Assembly (NCBI GenBank): GCA_964519955.1
Contig: CAZFLM010000071.1
Coordinates: 1 to 33,715, forward strand
Length of the DNA: 33,715 nt
Reading direction: 5' to 3'
From: CAZFLM01 sp964519955
Lineage (GTDB): Bacteria > Armatimonadota > Chthonomonadetes > Chthonomonadales > CAJBBX01
Shown: piece by piece, positions 8,402 through 15,973 of the stretch
Layout of the letters: each line of letters starts with the position of its first letter
Position numbering within the stretch: the stretch's first letter is position 1
Notes under the pieces: generated by a model
What the model was told of the DNA's origin: nothing
What the model saw: only the letters and a program-made list of their open reading frames with translations
Databases searched by the model: none
Translations under genes and position numbers: made by a program

Positions 8402-9505
8402 TCAGCCCTGTGCGTCTACCAGATCCCGCACGAGGCGGATGCGCTCGGCCGATGCGTCCGGCGGCACCTGGTCCGCAGCGCCCAGGACGAAGCCGGAGCC
8501 CGGCGGGAAGGTACGCAGGACCTCGCGGACGAACGCACGGAACTCCGCGTCCGGGGTCAGTGGCGAGAACATGGCGCCGGGCAGGCAGCCCCACACGATG
8601 CAGCGCCCCTCGGTGACCGCGCGGATCCCATCGAGCGTCATGTCGCCCACCGGCCAGGGGGTGACCGACTCGACTACGTCGAACCCGGCTTCCACCAGCA
8701 GCGGGAGCGACGCGCGGAGCGTGCCGTCGTTGTGGATACCGACGCGCTTGCCGGCTGCGTGGAGCTGGGCGATGCGCCGACGCCAATAGGGCAGCTCGTA
8801 GCGCTGGATCAGGCGGCGGCCGGTCACCTCGCCGGACAGGTTCTCGGGGAACTCGACGTACTCGCCCGGCCCCGCGCAGATGAGGTCGAAGATGGCATCG
8901 TCGCTGCGCTGGATCGCGTCGAGAGTGCGCTCCAGATCGTCCCGCGCGTCGGCCAACAGCGCGATGGTCGTCTCGACCCCGGCCCAGCGGCTCAGCAGCG
9001 TCTGCAGCGCCGAGGTGCAGACCGGGGAGAGCACGCAGGCCATCCCGTCGTCGCCCCATGCCGCGTCGCAGCGCTCGAATTCGGCGTAGTTGGGCCGGAC
9101 CGTGCGATGCGTGAAGGCGTACTCCATCACGCGCAGGTCGGCGGGCGTCTTCACGTAGTGCTCAACGTAGGCGCTCGTGCCGGACTCAGGCAGTTCCTGC
9201 GTGACGCTGCGCACCTGGCCGGCGGGCGCGGTGAGCGTCGAGGTGGTGTACGGCCCCTCGGTGCGGACCTCGGCCTGGACCGTGGCGCCGACCTCCTCGG
9301 TCCAGACCATCGGCGCGTAGAGGTAAATGCCCGCGCCGAGGTCGCGGTGCATCTGGAGGTAGCCGTCGCCGGCGTCGGCCCACTCGCGAGGCAGGTCGCC
9401 GCGCGCCTGGTGTGCGCTGTACCACCAGCTCAGGTCGGCATACCAGGGCGTGCGATCGGGAGTGCGCCCGCGCAAGACCGCCAGCAGTCGCTCACGTTCC
9501 GTCAC
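8402..9505 (-). CDS. Uroporphyrinogen decarboxylase (URO-D) family protein
   Basis: This 367-residue cytoplasmic protein has the URO-D / cobalamin methyltransferase barrel fold signature. It opens with TERERLLAVLRGRTPDRTP, typical of the family, and contains FPENLSGEV, GKRVGIHNDGTL (His near 256) and VVESVTPWP. The zinc-binding His-x-Cys motif of MtaA-type methyltransferases is not present; His is followed by Asn-Asp. It therefore need not be a methyltransferase, and it is unlikely to be the haem-pathway HemE given its context. The start is GTG at 9505, with GAGGGG 9-14 bases upstream. The gene follows the beta-helix protein gene by 61 bases and precedes the DUF4838 gene by 77, suggesting a catabolic cluster. 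The substrate is unknown. Confidence 0.8.
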   Translation of the reverse strand: MTERERLLAVLRGRTPDRTPWYADLSWWYSAHQARGDLPREWADAGDGYLQMHRDLGAGIYLYAPMVWTEEVGATVQAEVRTEGPYTTSTLTAPAGQVRSVTQELPESGTSAYVEHYVKTPADLRVMEYAFTHRTVRPNYAEFERCDAAWGDDGMACVLSPVCTSALQTLLSRWAGVETTIALLADARDDLERTLDAIQRSDDAIFDLICAGPGEYVEFPENLSGEVTGRRLIQRYELPYWRRRIAQLHAAGKRVGIHNDGTLRASLPLLVEAGFDVVESVTPWPVGDMTLDGIRAVTEGRCIVWGCLPGAMFSPLTPDAEFRAFVREVLRTFPPGSGFVLGAADQVPPDASAERIRLVRDLVDAQG

Positions 9506-9566
9506 GGGCGCTTCCCCTCACGACCCGCACGTGCCCCTGATCGCCGCGACGTGCGCGCGGGCCCCC

Positions 9567-12029
9567 TCAACGAGGAGGCATCGCAACGTACCGCGCGAAG
9601 TGCCCCTGCCACTCCGGGGCTGCCTTCGGCACCTCCCTCGTCTCGCCTCGCTGCGTCTCGCGGACGACGATCGGCATGGGCTTGCCGGTGTAGCACACCT
9701 CGCTGAAGCTGATGGCGGCGCGGGAATCGCGTAGCACAAACATGGGTGCGCGCTCCGAGTCGCCGACCGTGTAGCTGAGGCCACCCAGGATCTCTGTCGA
9801 AGACCCGCCCCTCGCATCCAGCAGCGGTCCCCCGCCCTCCGTCTTGAGACCCAGCACCCACACGGTGCCGCCGTCGTTCTCGATGTGTACGCCGTCTCCT
9901 TCGGGGTTGAACTGCCTCGCCCAGACCTTCTGGCGCCGGAACCGGAAGTAGCGTCCGACCACATCCTCGATGAACAGATCGCCTGACCCGTGCGGCCCCG
10001 TGCGGTAGGCCTCGGCAGCCTGGAAGTTGATCATGAGGCGCCGCAGTACGAGCGTGCGGAAACTGTCGTGCTCTACAAACCAGTAGGGTCCGCCGGAGAA
10101 CCCTGTGGCCAGCCCCTCGATGACCACCACTGGGGCCGCGCCATCGGCAAAGCGGAACAGAGGCTTGGCATCTCTGCTCAGCGGATCCCCTACCTCGAGC
10201 CACGCGCGGCACCCAACGATGCGACGGACTTTGCCGCGGATCACAATCGTGGTGCCGATGCGGTAGGCGCCCCTGGGGAGATAGACAGTCGTGGCCCCGG
10301 AGTCGATCGCCTTCTGGATGGCCGGTGCGTCATCCTCCGCGCCCATCGTGGCTGGTCGCGCCCACGCGGAGGGATCGTCCCAGGGGACGACGGGCGTCTC
10401 GCGCACCGGCAGACGCAGGTCGCCGTCCGGAGAGGCGAACAGGCTAGATGCCGGCTTGGAGAGCCAGCGCGTCACGTTGGGGCCCTTCACCGAAGTGCTA
10501 TCCCCGCGCCGGATAGCGACCCGGTACCCAGTCGTCTTCAGGTCGAAGATGGCGGCCCCCGCCTCCGACACGACGGCGGGGCGATCCGATGCACCGGCAC
10601 GCCCCTTTAGGTCGCACCCGACGAGCGTGGTGAAGCCGCCGGCCGCATGGATCGCGGTCACAGCATTGAGACTCACAAGACCGCGAACGGTACATGGCTG
10701 TCCGTCGTTTCGCAGGCCGACCCGGTTCTGGTGAGCCAGCTCGATATGCTCGAAGGTCTCGCTCGCCACACTGGTAGCAACGCGGACACCCGTGTCGAAG
10801 CCGGTGACCTTCACGTTCTTGATCAGGCACGGCCCCTGCTCATCGGTGTAGCCCATGTCGAGCCCACAGACGCCCTGCCCGTCGCCCGAGACGATGGAGA
10901 CATCGTAGACCCCGCCCTGGTTGCTGGCGATGAACTGCAAACCGCAAGCTCCGGGGTTGCCTGCCCCCGTATCGATGGTCAGGTTCCGTACCTCATTGCC
11001 GAACCGCTGGGCCGGTGCGCTGCCCGTCCAGATGACCGGCTTGGGGCGGCGCGAACTGGCGAACCCCGAGCACGCGTCTTTGAGCTTCAGAACGGCGCCA
11101 CCCCGGCTCTGCCCCTGGATGCCCGTGTTCTTCTCCTCATCGCCATCACCCCGGCCATGCGGCCAGCGAAGGGTGTCGGAGACGAGGTAGATGCCGTTAG
11201 GCAGGTAGATGATGGCGCCCTGGTTGGGATGATCCGAGAGGGCCTTCTGAATGGCGGCGGTATCGTCGTGGACCCCGTCGCCCTTCGCGTTGTAGGGGGG
11301 CCGCGTGACGTCGACGACGCCCGCGTCGGCCGGGTAGACGATGTTCTCCGCCCCGGCCAGAGGCCTACCGAGACCGGGTGTCGGGTGGGTCGGGCGCGGG
11401 TACAGGGGGACCCATGGCCTGGCCGGCTCTGGAGCGCGGTCGGCGTCCGCGAAGCGCACCTCCGCCAGCCCCGAGTTCTCGCCTCCCCTGTAGTTGGACA
11501 CGATCTGCCAGCGCACGTACCGGGCCCGGATCACGGCCCCGAAGGGTACGGCCTGGCCTGGATCGTTGTCCGTCCCAGGCGCCATCGCGAGCGTGAACCG
11601 CCCCACCGAGCGGTACGCGCTCCCGTCCTCGGAGACCGAGACGTCCAGGTCCTTGACGCCGCGCGTATGCCACCCACCATCCTCGTTGTAGTTCCAGACA
11701 TAGAAGCCGCGCAGGTTGGCGACGCGCCCGAGATCGAACAGCAGCCAGCTTTGCGGGTCCCCATTCCACATGCACCCGCCATCGTCCGCAACACGGTTCG
11801 AGTGCACGTACACACCGCTGCCCGGCGAGGTCTCGCCCCATCCCGATCCGTCCATCAGCTTCGTTGCCGTGCGACCTGCCGCGGCCTGCACGCTCGACGC
11901 TGATGCCGACACCGGGGTCACGAAGGCGCCCAGGGATTCCGTTCGTGCACCCGGCTCAGCACGCTGCCAGCACGTCGATAGCAGGGATGAGGCCGCCAAA
12001 GACGCGGCGACGACGAAGGGCTTTAGCAC
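9567..12029 (-). CDS. Discoidin plus pectate-lyase-type beta-helix protein, secreted
   Basis: This 820-residue secreted protein probably binds and cleaves a polysaccharide. An N-terminal hydrophobic segment ends in LLSTC, a poor lipobox, so lipid attachment is possible but uncertain. Residues about 45-195 look like an F5/8 type C (discoidin) carbohydrate-binding domain (LFDLGRVANLRGFYVWNYN, ARYVRWQIVSN). Two right-handed beta-helix modules follow, each opening with a pectate-lyase-3 / GH55-like motif: GDGVHDDTAAIQKAL near 246 and EDDAPAIQKAIDSGA near 563, each followed by a YLP segment. The two-module arrangement resembles GH55 enzymes; the catalytic residues could not be assigned. The start is GTG at 12029, with GGAGG six bases upstream. 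It is the first gene of a possible four-gene minus-strand cluster. Confidence 0.82.
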   Translation of the reverse strand: MLKPFVVAASLAASSLLSTCWQRAEPGARTESLGAFVTPVSASASSVQAAAGRTATKLMDGSGWGETSPGSGVYVHSNRVADDGGCMWNGDPQSWLLFDLGRVANLRGFYVWNYNEDGGWHTRGVKDLDVSVSEDGSAYRSVGRFTLAMAPGTDNDPGQAVPFGAVIRARYVRWQIVSNYRGGENSGLAEVRFADADRAPEPARPWVPLYPRPTHPTPGLGRPLAGAENIVYPADAGVVDVTRPPYNAKGDGVHDDTAAIQKALSDHPNQGAIIYLPNGIYLVSDTLRWPHGRGDGDEEKNTGIQGQSRGGAVLKLKDACSGFASSRRPKPVIWTGSAPAQRFGNEVRNLTIDTGAGNPGACGLQFIASNQGGVYDVSIVSGDGQGVCGLDMGYTDEQGPCLIKNVKVTGFDTGVRVATSVASETFEHIELAHQNRVGLRNDGQPCTVRGLVSLNAVTAIHAAGGFTTLVGCDLKGRAGASDRPAVVSEAGAAIFDLKTTGYRVAIRRGDSTSVKGPNVTRWLSKPASSLFASPDGDLRLPVRETPVVPWDDPSAWARPATMGAEDDAPAIQKAIDSGATTVYLPRGAYRIGTTIVIRGKVRRIVGCRAWLEVGDPLSRDAKPLFRFADGAAPVVVIEGLATGFSGGPYWFVEHDSFRTLVLRRLMINFQAAEAYRTGPHGSGDLFIEDVVGRYFRFRRQKVWARQFNPEGDGVHIENDGGTVWVLGLKTEGGGPLLDARGGSSTEILGGLSYTVGDSERAPMFVLRDSRAAISFSEVCYTGKPMPIVVRETQRGETREVPKAAPEWQGHFARYVAMPPR

Positions 12030-12060
12030 GTGCGCCTCCAGGAGTGCGACAAACGGCGGT

Positions 12061-12100
12061 GTGGAGCCAGGTGTGGGCCAGACACATTGGGTGGCTCCAC
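12061..12100. promoter_or_regulatory. Inverted repeat in the leader of the beta-helix gene
   Basis: A perfect 9-bp inverted repeat, GTGGAGCCA (12061-12069) and TGGCTCCAC (12092-12100), lies 32-71 bases upstream of the GTG start of the minus-strand beta-helix protein gene. It could be the end of the cytochrome transcript, a leader hairpin or an operator. There is no U-tract, and no clear promoter was seen next to it. Confidence 0.4.
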
Positions 12101-12136
12101 GCCAGCGTCAGTCCGATCCGCAGCCCGGCGCGGCGC

Positions 12137-12173
12137 GGAGGCCGCGCCCTACGGACTCCGTGGCGCGGCCTCC
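12137..12173. repeat. Large palindrome covering the cytochrome stop codon
   Basis: A 12-bp perfect stem (GGAGGCCGCGCC at 12137-12148, its complement at 12162-12173) encloses 13 bases that themselves fold (ACGGA / TCCGT). The cytochrome stop codon (12149-12151) lies inside the loop side. The last residues of the cytochrome, EAAPRSP, are encoded by the palindrome. It may serve as terminator, and it looks like an inserted element that replaced the original gene end. Confidence 0.55.
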
Positions 12174-12784
12174 GGCAGCATCCGCACGCCGTCGTCCTGG
12201 ATCAGCTTGCGCGTCACCTTGTCCCACTGGCGCGTGCGCACCGGGAGGCGGTGGGCGCCGTGGCAGGAGGTGCAGGCGGCCGTCGAGGGTTTGGCAGCGC
12301 GGAACGGCGCGTGGGCGACCTTCGACTTCGGCTTCGTCAGCTTCGCCGCCGCGTGGCACTTCATGCATGCGGCCGCGATCTGGTCCTTGGCGTACATGAT
12401 GTCCGGCGGCGTGATGTTGTTCTCGTCGGAGCTGTGCTTGTCCGACTCGCCGTGGCACGTCGCGCAGCCGACCCCCACGGCCTGGTGCTTCTTGGCCAGC
12501 GGCTCGGACTTCATGTTGGCGTGGCACACCGCGCAGTAGCTGTTGTCCGCGGGCTGCGGCTTGGCCTTGGCCTTCGCGGGGGCCTTCTGCCCGGCCACCG
12601 CCACCGACGCGAGCAGCACGACCGCCGCGACGATCGCGATGGCCGATGCGGCCCGCGCGAGCCGCGGCGGCGACGGAGCGCCGCCCTCCAGGCTTGATCG
12701 CAGCGACCGTGGAGGGTGGGCCTCCGTGCCCACCGCACCGACCAGCGGCGACGGAGCGCCGCCCTCCGGGCTCGCCTTACACAT
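12149..12784 (-). CDS. Tetraheme cytochrome c, exported or membrane-anchored
   Basis: This 211-residue protein has four CxxCH haem-binding motifs (CAVCH, CATCH, CMKCH, CTSCH) spread over about 100 residues, as in small multihaem c-type cytochromes that carry electrons outside the cytoplasm. One hydrophobic stretch (SAIAIVAAVVLLASVAVAG, about 47-65) is the signal or anchor. ATG at 12784 overlaps the stop of the upstream reductase-like gene and has AAGGA eight bases before it, so translational coupling is likely. The first 40 residues are unusual: they are read from three copies of the dispersed hairpin repeat and twice spell EGGAPSP. No ATG, GTG or TTG with a ribosome site lies between the repeats and the hydrophobic stretch. 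The haem content is certain; the exact subfamily and electron partner are not. Confidence 0.85.
   Translation of the reverse strand: MCKASPEGGAPSPLVGAVGTEAHPPRSLRSSLEGGAPSPPRLARAASAIAIVAAVVLLASVAVAGQKAPAKAKAKPQPADNSYCAVCHANMKSEPLAKKHQAVGVGCATCHGESDKHSSDENNITPPDIMYAKDQIAAACMKCHAAAKLTKPKSKVAHAPFRAAKPSTAACTSCHGAHRLPVRTRQWDKVTRKLIQDDGVRMLPEAAPRSP
12666..12689 (-). repeat. Hairpin repeat H4 (stem GGCGGCG)
   Basis: A perfect 7-bp stem GGCGGCG (12666-12672) / CGCCGCC (12679-12685) encloses the loop ACGGAG, with CTCC at 12686-12689. Compared with H1 and H7, a T-A pair is replaced by C-G on both sides, so pairing is kept. It lies inside the cytochrome reading frame. Confidence 0.75.
12711..12734 (+). 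repeat. Hairpin repeat H5 (stem GGTGGGC)
   Basis: A perfect 7-bp stem GGTGGGC (12715-12721) / GCCCACC (12728-12734) encloses the loop CTCCGT. GGAG at 12711-12714 is complementary to the loop. It has the opposite orientation to its neighbours H4 and H6 and lies inside the cytochrome reading frame. Confidence 0.75.
12745..12767 (-). repeat. Hairpin repeat H6 (stem GCGGCG)
   Basis: A 6-bp stem GCGGCG (12745-12750) / CGCCGC (12757-12762) encloses the loop ACGGAG, with CTCC at 12764-12767. It lies ten bases after H5 and just downstream of the reductase-like stop codon, at the very start of the cytochrome reading frame. Confidence 0.7.
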
Positions 12785-13877
12785 ACCGCCAGTCCTTCAG
12801 CCACTCGTAGTCCGGCGGCAGGTTGGCCCACATGTGGCGCGCGGCCTTGTGCAGCTCGGCCTTCTCGTGCGCGTCGAGGGTGCGGCGCTCCTTCACGGCC
12901 TGGGCAACGTTGTCCACCTGGTGGGCGCTGGCGAGGCCGGGGATGGGCGCGGTGATGGCAGGGTTGCCCAGGATGTAGCGGATGGCGAGGCGAGCGCGCT
13001 TGTCGTCCTCCTCCGCCTCGGGGCTCGTCGGAGAGCTGTCGCCCTTGAAGAGCGACGCGCTGCCGAATGGCTTGATGCCCAGGAACCCGACCTTGTGCTT
13101 CACGACGGAGCCGAACAGGCTGTCGTCCGGCAGCACCGCCGAGTCGGCCGTGTACGGGGAGCAGATCATCTGCACCTGCTGCGGGTAGGTCTCGATGATC
13201 ATCTTGAGCCACGGCCGGTCGTGCGAGGAGAGCCCGGTGACGCGCGCCTTGCCCTGCTGGCGGGCGGTCTCCAGCGCCTTCATCAGCTCCTCGACCTCGC
13301 CCTTGGTGTGGCGGCTGCCCTTCTCGTGGCAGGTCACGCGCCAGATGTCGGCGTACTCGATGCCCGCTTCCTTCAGCCCATCGTCCAGCGTCTTGAGCAG
13401 CGCCTTTGCCGTGCGGCACTCCTCGTTGCGCATCTCGCGCTCGGCCCAGGAACAGGTCATGAACATCGAGTCGCGCCGGCCCTTCAGCGCGCGGGCATAC
13501 GCCACGATCTCGCCCGTGGTGCAGGCGTCGACCAGGTTGATGCCCCGCTCGATGCAGCGGCTGAGCATGTCGGCCCGGTTCTTGTGGAACGCCTCCAGGT
13601 CCGCGTCCGCGGCGGTGGGCAGGCTGTACGGGTCGATGGGCTTCGACCCGATCATCTTGTCGATGCGCTTCCAGTGGCCGCCCATGCACACGGCCGAGAC
13701 CCAGACGCCGGTCTTGCCGAGCGGGCGGTACTCCATGTCGGGGTTGAAGCTGCGGGTTTTGCGCACTTGCGGGCTCTGCTGCGCCTCGGCCAACTGCGCG
13801 GCGGCCACCGCGGCGATGCCGGCCACGGCCGAGTCGCGCAGGAACTCGCGTCGGGTCGATCCGTTCTGCTGGCTCAT
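12777..13877 (-). CDS. Tat-exported aldo/keto-reductase-like protein
   Basis: This 366-residue protein has an N-terminal twin-arginine signal (STRREFLRDSAVAG) and so should be folded in the cytoplasm and exported, probably with a cofactor. The body has the aldo/keto reductase layout: MEYRPLGKTGVWVSAVCMGG, GINLVDA, EAGIEYADIW, ARVTGLSSHDRP, and the late GNPAITAPIPGLASAHQVDN nucleotide-site segment. The usual catalytic tetrad is not intact. Asp is present in LVDA, but Tyr at the expected place is replaced by a TTGE run, and the Lys of the usual TK motif is Cys in FMTCSW. A His follows slightly late in VTCHEKG. It may be a non-canonical oxidoreductase. ATG at 13877 has GGGAGG upstream. Its stop overlaps the tetraheme cytochrome start, which suggests a shared extracytoplasmic redox job. 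Confidence 0.82.
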   Translation of the reverse strand: MSQQNGSTRREFLRDSAVAGIAAVAAAQLAEAQQSPQVRKTRSFNPDMEYRPLGKTGVWVSAVCMGGHWKRIDKMIGSKPIDPYSLPTAADADLEAFHKNRADMLSRCIERGINLVDACTTGEIVAYARALKGRRDSMFMTCSWAEREMRNEECRTAKALLKTLDDGLKEAGIEYADIWRVTCHEKGSRHTKGEVEELMKALETARQQGKARVTGLSSHDRPWLKMIIETYPQQVQMICSPYTADSAVLPDDSLFGSVVKHKVGFLGIKPFGSASLFKGDSSPTSPEAEEDDKRARLAIRYILGNPAITAPIPGLASAHQVDNVAQAVKERRTLDAHEKAELHKAARHMWANLPPDYEWLKDWRYV

Positions 13878-13948
13878 ACGGCCCTCCCAGGGCGGTGCGT
13901 CGATGGTGGCGGATTCGCGAGGCGGCGGGGATTGTCCTGCGTGCGGGA

Positions 13949-13965
13949 GGCGCGTGTCACGCGCC
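13949..13965. terminator. Hairpin at the end of the Memo-like gene
   Basis: A 6-bp GC stem GGCGCG / CGCGCC with the five-base loop TGTCA begins at the TAG stop of the minus-strand Memo-like gene. No U-tract follows. It may end transcription or protect the 3' end of the message. Confidence 0.45.
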
Positions 13966-14756
13966 TACTCCTCCACCACCGCCCACGCGCCGTAGCCCAC
14001 CACGCCGCCGCGCATGCCGGCCGTGTCGCCCGAGTTGCGCAGGTCGAGGGTCCCGACGCGAAGGCCCCGGGCCCGCACGGCCAGTAGCAGCCCGGCGAGG
14101 GCCGCGCGGCCGCAGGCCTGGTCCGGCACGATGTCCTCCGGGCGCAGCGCCTCGATCGCGCGGCAGGTCGCCTCGTCGCGGCGCCGGGCCTCGTCGTACG
14201 GCAGGTAGTGGCTCAGGTCGGTGCTCACGACGATCAGCGTCTCCGCGTCCGTCCAGAGGTACTCGATCGTCCGGCACACGCGGTCGTCCGTCGCGCTGCC
14301 CACCAGCAAGGGAACGAGCGCGAAGTCGCCCAGCACGATCTGTAGAAACGGGAGGTGGACCTCGAGGCAGTGCTCATAGTGGAACGGGCCGTCAGTCTGC
14401 CGGACCCACGGCAGCTCCAGCACGCGTGCCACCGCCTCGCCGTCGACCGGCGCCCCGCCCAGCGGCGTCGCGAACAGCCGCGCCTCTGGCGCCGCCGCGC
14501 CCGGGAAGGCCGCACAGTGCGAAGGGCCTAGCAGCACCACGCGCCGCACCGCACCGCGCAGGCCGGCCACGCGTGCATAGGCGAACGCCGCAACGGGGCC
14601 GGAGTACTCGTAGCCCGCGTGAGGCGCAATGATCGCCCGCGGAGGCGCTCCCTCGCCCGGCGCCGCCGCGAGCATCGCAGCCACCGTGCGCCGCAGCGCC
14701 GTGGGGTCGGCAGGATAGAACGTGCCGGCCGCCTGCGCACGCATCACTCCGTCCAT
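13965..14756 (-). CDS. amrB: AmmeMemoRadiSam system protein B (Memo-like)
   Basis: This 263-residue protein belongs to the MEMO1 family, which has an extradiol-dioxygenase-like fold. In bacteria it occurs with a radical SAM enzyme and an AMMECR1 protein in the AmmeMemoRadiSam set, whose reaction I do not know to be established. Family landmarks are AGTFYPADP near the start, IIAPHAGYEYSGPVAAFAYA, LLGPSHCA, the HYEHCLEVHLPFLQ stretch and STDLSHYLPYDEA. ATG at 14756 is chosen because GAGGTGG precedes it and the conserved region begins at once; the open frame runs on to 14993 only as read-through across the divergent promoter. A second ATG at 14744 is possible. It is divergent from the radical SAM partner. 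The third member, AMMECR1, is not seen in the window. Confidence 0.9.
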   Translation of the reverse strand: MDGVMRAQAAGTFYPADPTALRRTVAAMLAAAPGEGAPPRAIIAPHAGYEYSGPVAAFAYARVAGLRGAVRRVVLLGPSHCAAFPGAAAPEARLFATPLGGAPVDGEAVARVLELPWVRQTDGPFHYEHCLEVHLPFLQIVLGDFALVPLLVGSATDDRVCRTIEYLWTDAETLIVVSTDLSHYLPYDEARRRDEATCRAIEALRPEDIVPDQACGRAALAGLLLAVRARGLRVGTLDLRNSGDTAGMRGGVVGYGAWAVVEE

Positions 14757-14791
14757 GCTTCCACCTCGCCGCACGCTCCTCGCGAAGCGCT

Positions 14792-14808
14792 GTATAATGC
14801 CACTATAC
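14792..14808. promoter_or_regulatory. Overlapping divergent -10 elements
   Basis: TATAAT (14793-14798) reads toward the radical SAM gene and TATAGT (minus strand, 14802-14807) reads toward the Memo-like gene, only three bases apart. Together they form the inverted repeat GTATA-N7-TATAC. Predicted starts lie near 14805 (plus) and 14795 (minus), giving leaders of about 25 and 39 bases. The -35 regions are poor on both sides. Confidence 0.6.
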
Positions 14809-14829
14809 GCCCCAACCGGGTGGATTGCC

Positions 14830-15918
14830 ATGGACAGAACGGACACCGGCGTCGCGCCGAGCCCGCACTGGCGCGCGCTGGAGGATGGACGCATCGAGTG
14901 CATGGTCTGCCCGCGCGCCTGCCGCCTGCGGGAGGGACAGCGCGGCGCCTGCACCGTGCGCGCGCGCCGCGGCGATGCCCTCGTCCTCACCACCTACGGC
15001 CGGTCGAGCGGCTTCTGCGTCGACCCCATCGAGAAGAAGCCCCTCTACCACTTCCTGCCCGGCTCCCCGGTCCTCTCGTTCGGCACCGCGGGCTGCAATC
15101 TGGCCTGCCGCTTCTGCCAGAACTGGGACATCAGCAAGGCGCGCGAGACCGACGTGCTGTGCGACGCCGCCAGCCCCGCGCAGATCGCCCGCACGGCCCG
15201 CCGCCTCGGGTGCCGCAGCGTCGCCTTCACCTACAACGACCCGGCGGTGTTCCTGGAGTACGCGGACGACGTGGCAGCGGCCTGCCGTGTGGAGGGCATC
15301 CGTACGGTGGCGGTGACGGCGGGGTACGTCTGGGGCGAGGCGCGGAAGCACCTGTTCCGGCACATCGACGCGGCGAACGTGGACCTGAAGGCGTTCTCGG
15401 AGGACTTCTACCGGCGGCTCTGCGGGGGGCGCCTCGCCCCGGTGCTGGACACGCTGCGCTACCTGCGCGAGGAGACGGCGGTCTGGCTGGAGATCACGAC
15501 GCTGCTCATCCCGGGCGAGAACGACTCCGACGCCGAGCTGGACGAATTGACACGGTGGGTCGTGGCAGACCTGGGCGCGGACACGCCGCTCCACTTCAGC
15601 GCGTTCCACCCCGACTGGCGCCTGCGCGACCGCCCGCCGACGCCCATCGGCACGCTGCGCCGAGCCCGCGAGATCGCCCAGGCCAACGGGCTGCACCACG
15701 CCTACACGGGCAACCTGCCGGACGCGGAGGGCAGCACGACCCGGTGCGCAGCCTGCGGCGCGCCGCTCATCTCCCACTCAGGCTACGACCTCGTGCGCTA
15801 CAACCTCGATGGCGGGGGGCGCTGCGGGACGTGCGGAGCACCGTGCGCCGGGGTGTTCGAAGGCCCGGCAGGCTCGTGGGGCAACCGGCGGCAGCCGGTG
15901 AGGATCGGCGAGGGCTGA
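14830..15918 (+). CDS. amrS: AmmeMemoRadiSam system radical SAM enzyme
   Basis: This 362-residue cytoplasmic radical SAM enzyme has the cluster motif CNLACRFC with Cys at about 89, 93 and 96, preceded by an N-terminal Cys set (CMVCPRACRLREGQRGAC) and followed by the family-typical QNWDISKA and FTYNDPAVFLEYA segments. The C-terminus carries two Cys pairs, CAACG and CGTCG, around HSGYDLV, like a small zinc or iron site. This layout is that of the AmmeMemoRadiSam radical SAM protein. The radical chemistry target is not known to me. ATG at 14830 is preferred: GGGTGG lies upstream and it follows the TATAAT box by 31 bases; ATG at 14797 overlaps the -10 and would leave no leader. The gene is divergent from the Memo-like partner. 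Confidence 0.9.
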   Translation: MDRTDTGVAPSPHWRALEDGRIECMVCPRACRLREGQRGACTVRARRGDALVLTTYGRSSGFCVDPIEKKPLYHFLPGSPVLSFGTAGCNLACRFCQNWDISKARETDVLCDAASPAQIARTARRLGCRSVAFTYNDPAVFLEYADDVAAACRVEGIRTVAVTAGYVWGEARKHLFRHIDAANVDLKAFSEDFYRRLCGGRLAPVLDTLRYLREETAVWLEITTLLIPGENDSDAELDELTRWVVADLGADTPLHFSAFHPDWRLRDRPPTPIGTLRRAREIAQANGLHHAYTGNLPDAEGSTTRCAACGAPLISHSGYDLVRYNLDGGGRCGTCGAPCAGVFEGPAGSWGNRRQPVRIGEG

Positions 15919-15930
15919 GCGCGGGGCAGC

Positions 15931-15954
15931 GGTGGCGACGGAGCGCCACCCTCC
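15931..15954 (-). repeat. Hairpin repeat H7, between convergent genes
   Basis: A perfect 7-bp stem GGTGGCG (15931-15937) / CGCCACC (15944-15950) encloses the loop ACGGAG, with CTCC at 15951-15954. It is identical to H1 over the whole element. It fills most of the 55-base gap between the convergent radical SAM and symporter genes, where it may end transcription from both sides. Confidence 0.75.
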
Positions 15955-15973
15955 AGGCGGCTCGCCGGGCGCC

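Noticed and set aside
8325..9059. N-terminal extension of the DUF4838 protein
   Set aside because: The extension is the out-of-frame shadow of the URO-D gene and crosses repeat H3; AAGGAGG and a signal peptide fix the start at 8324.
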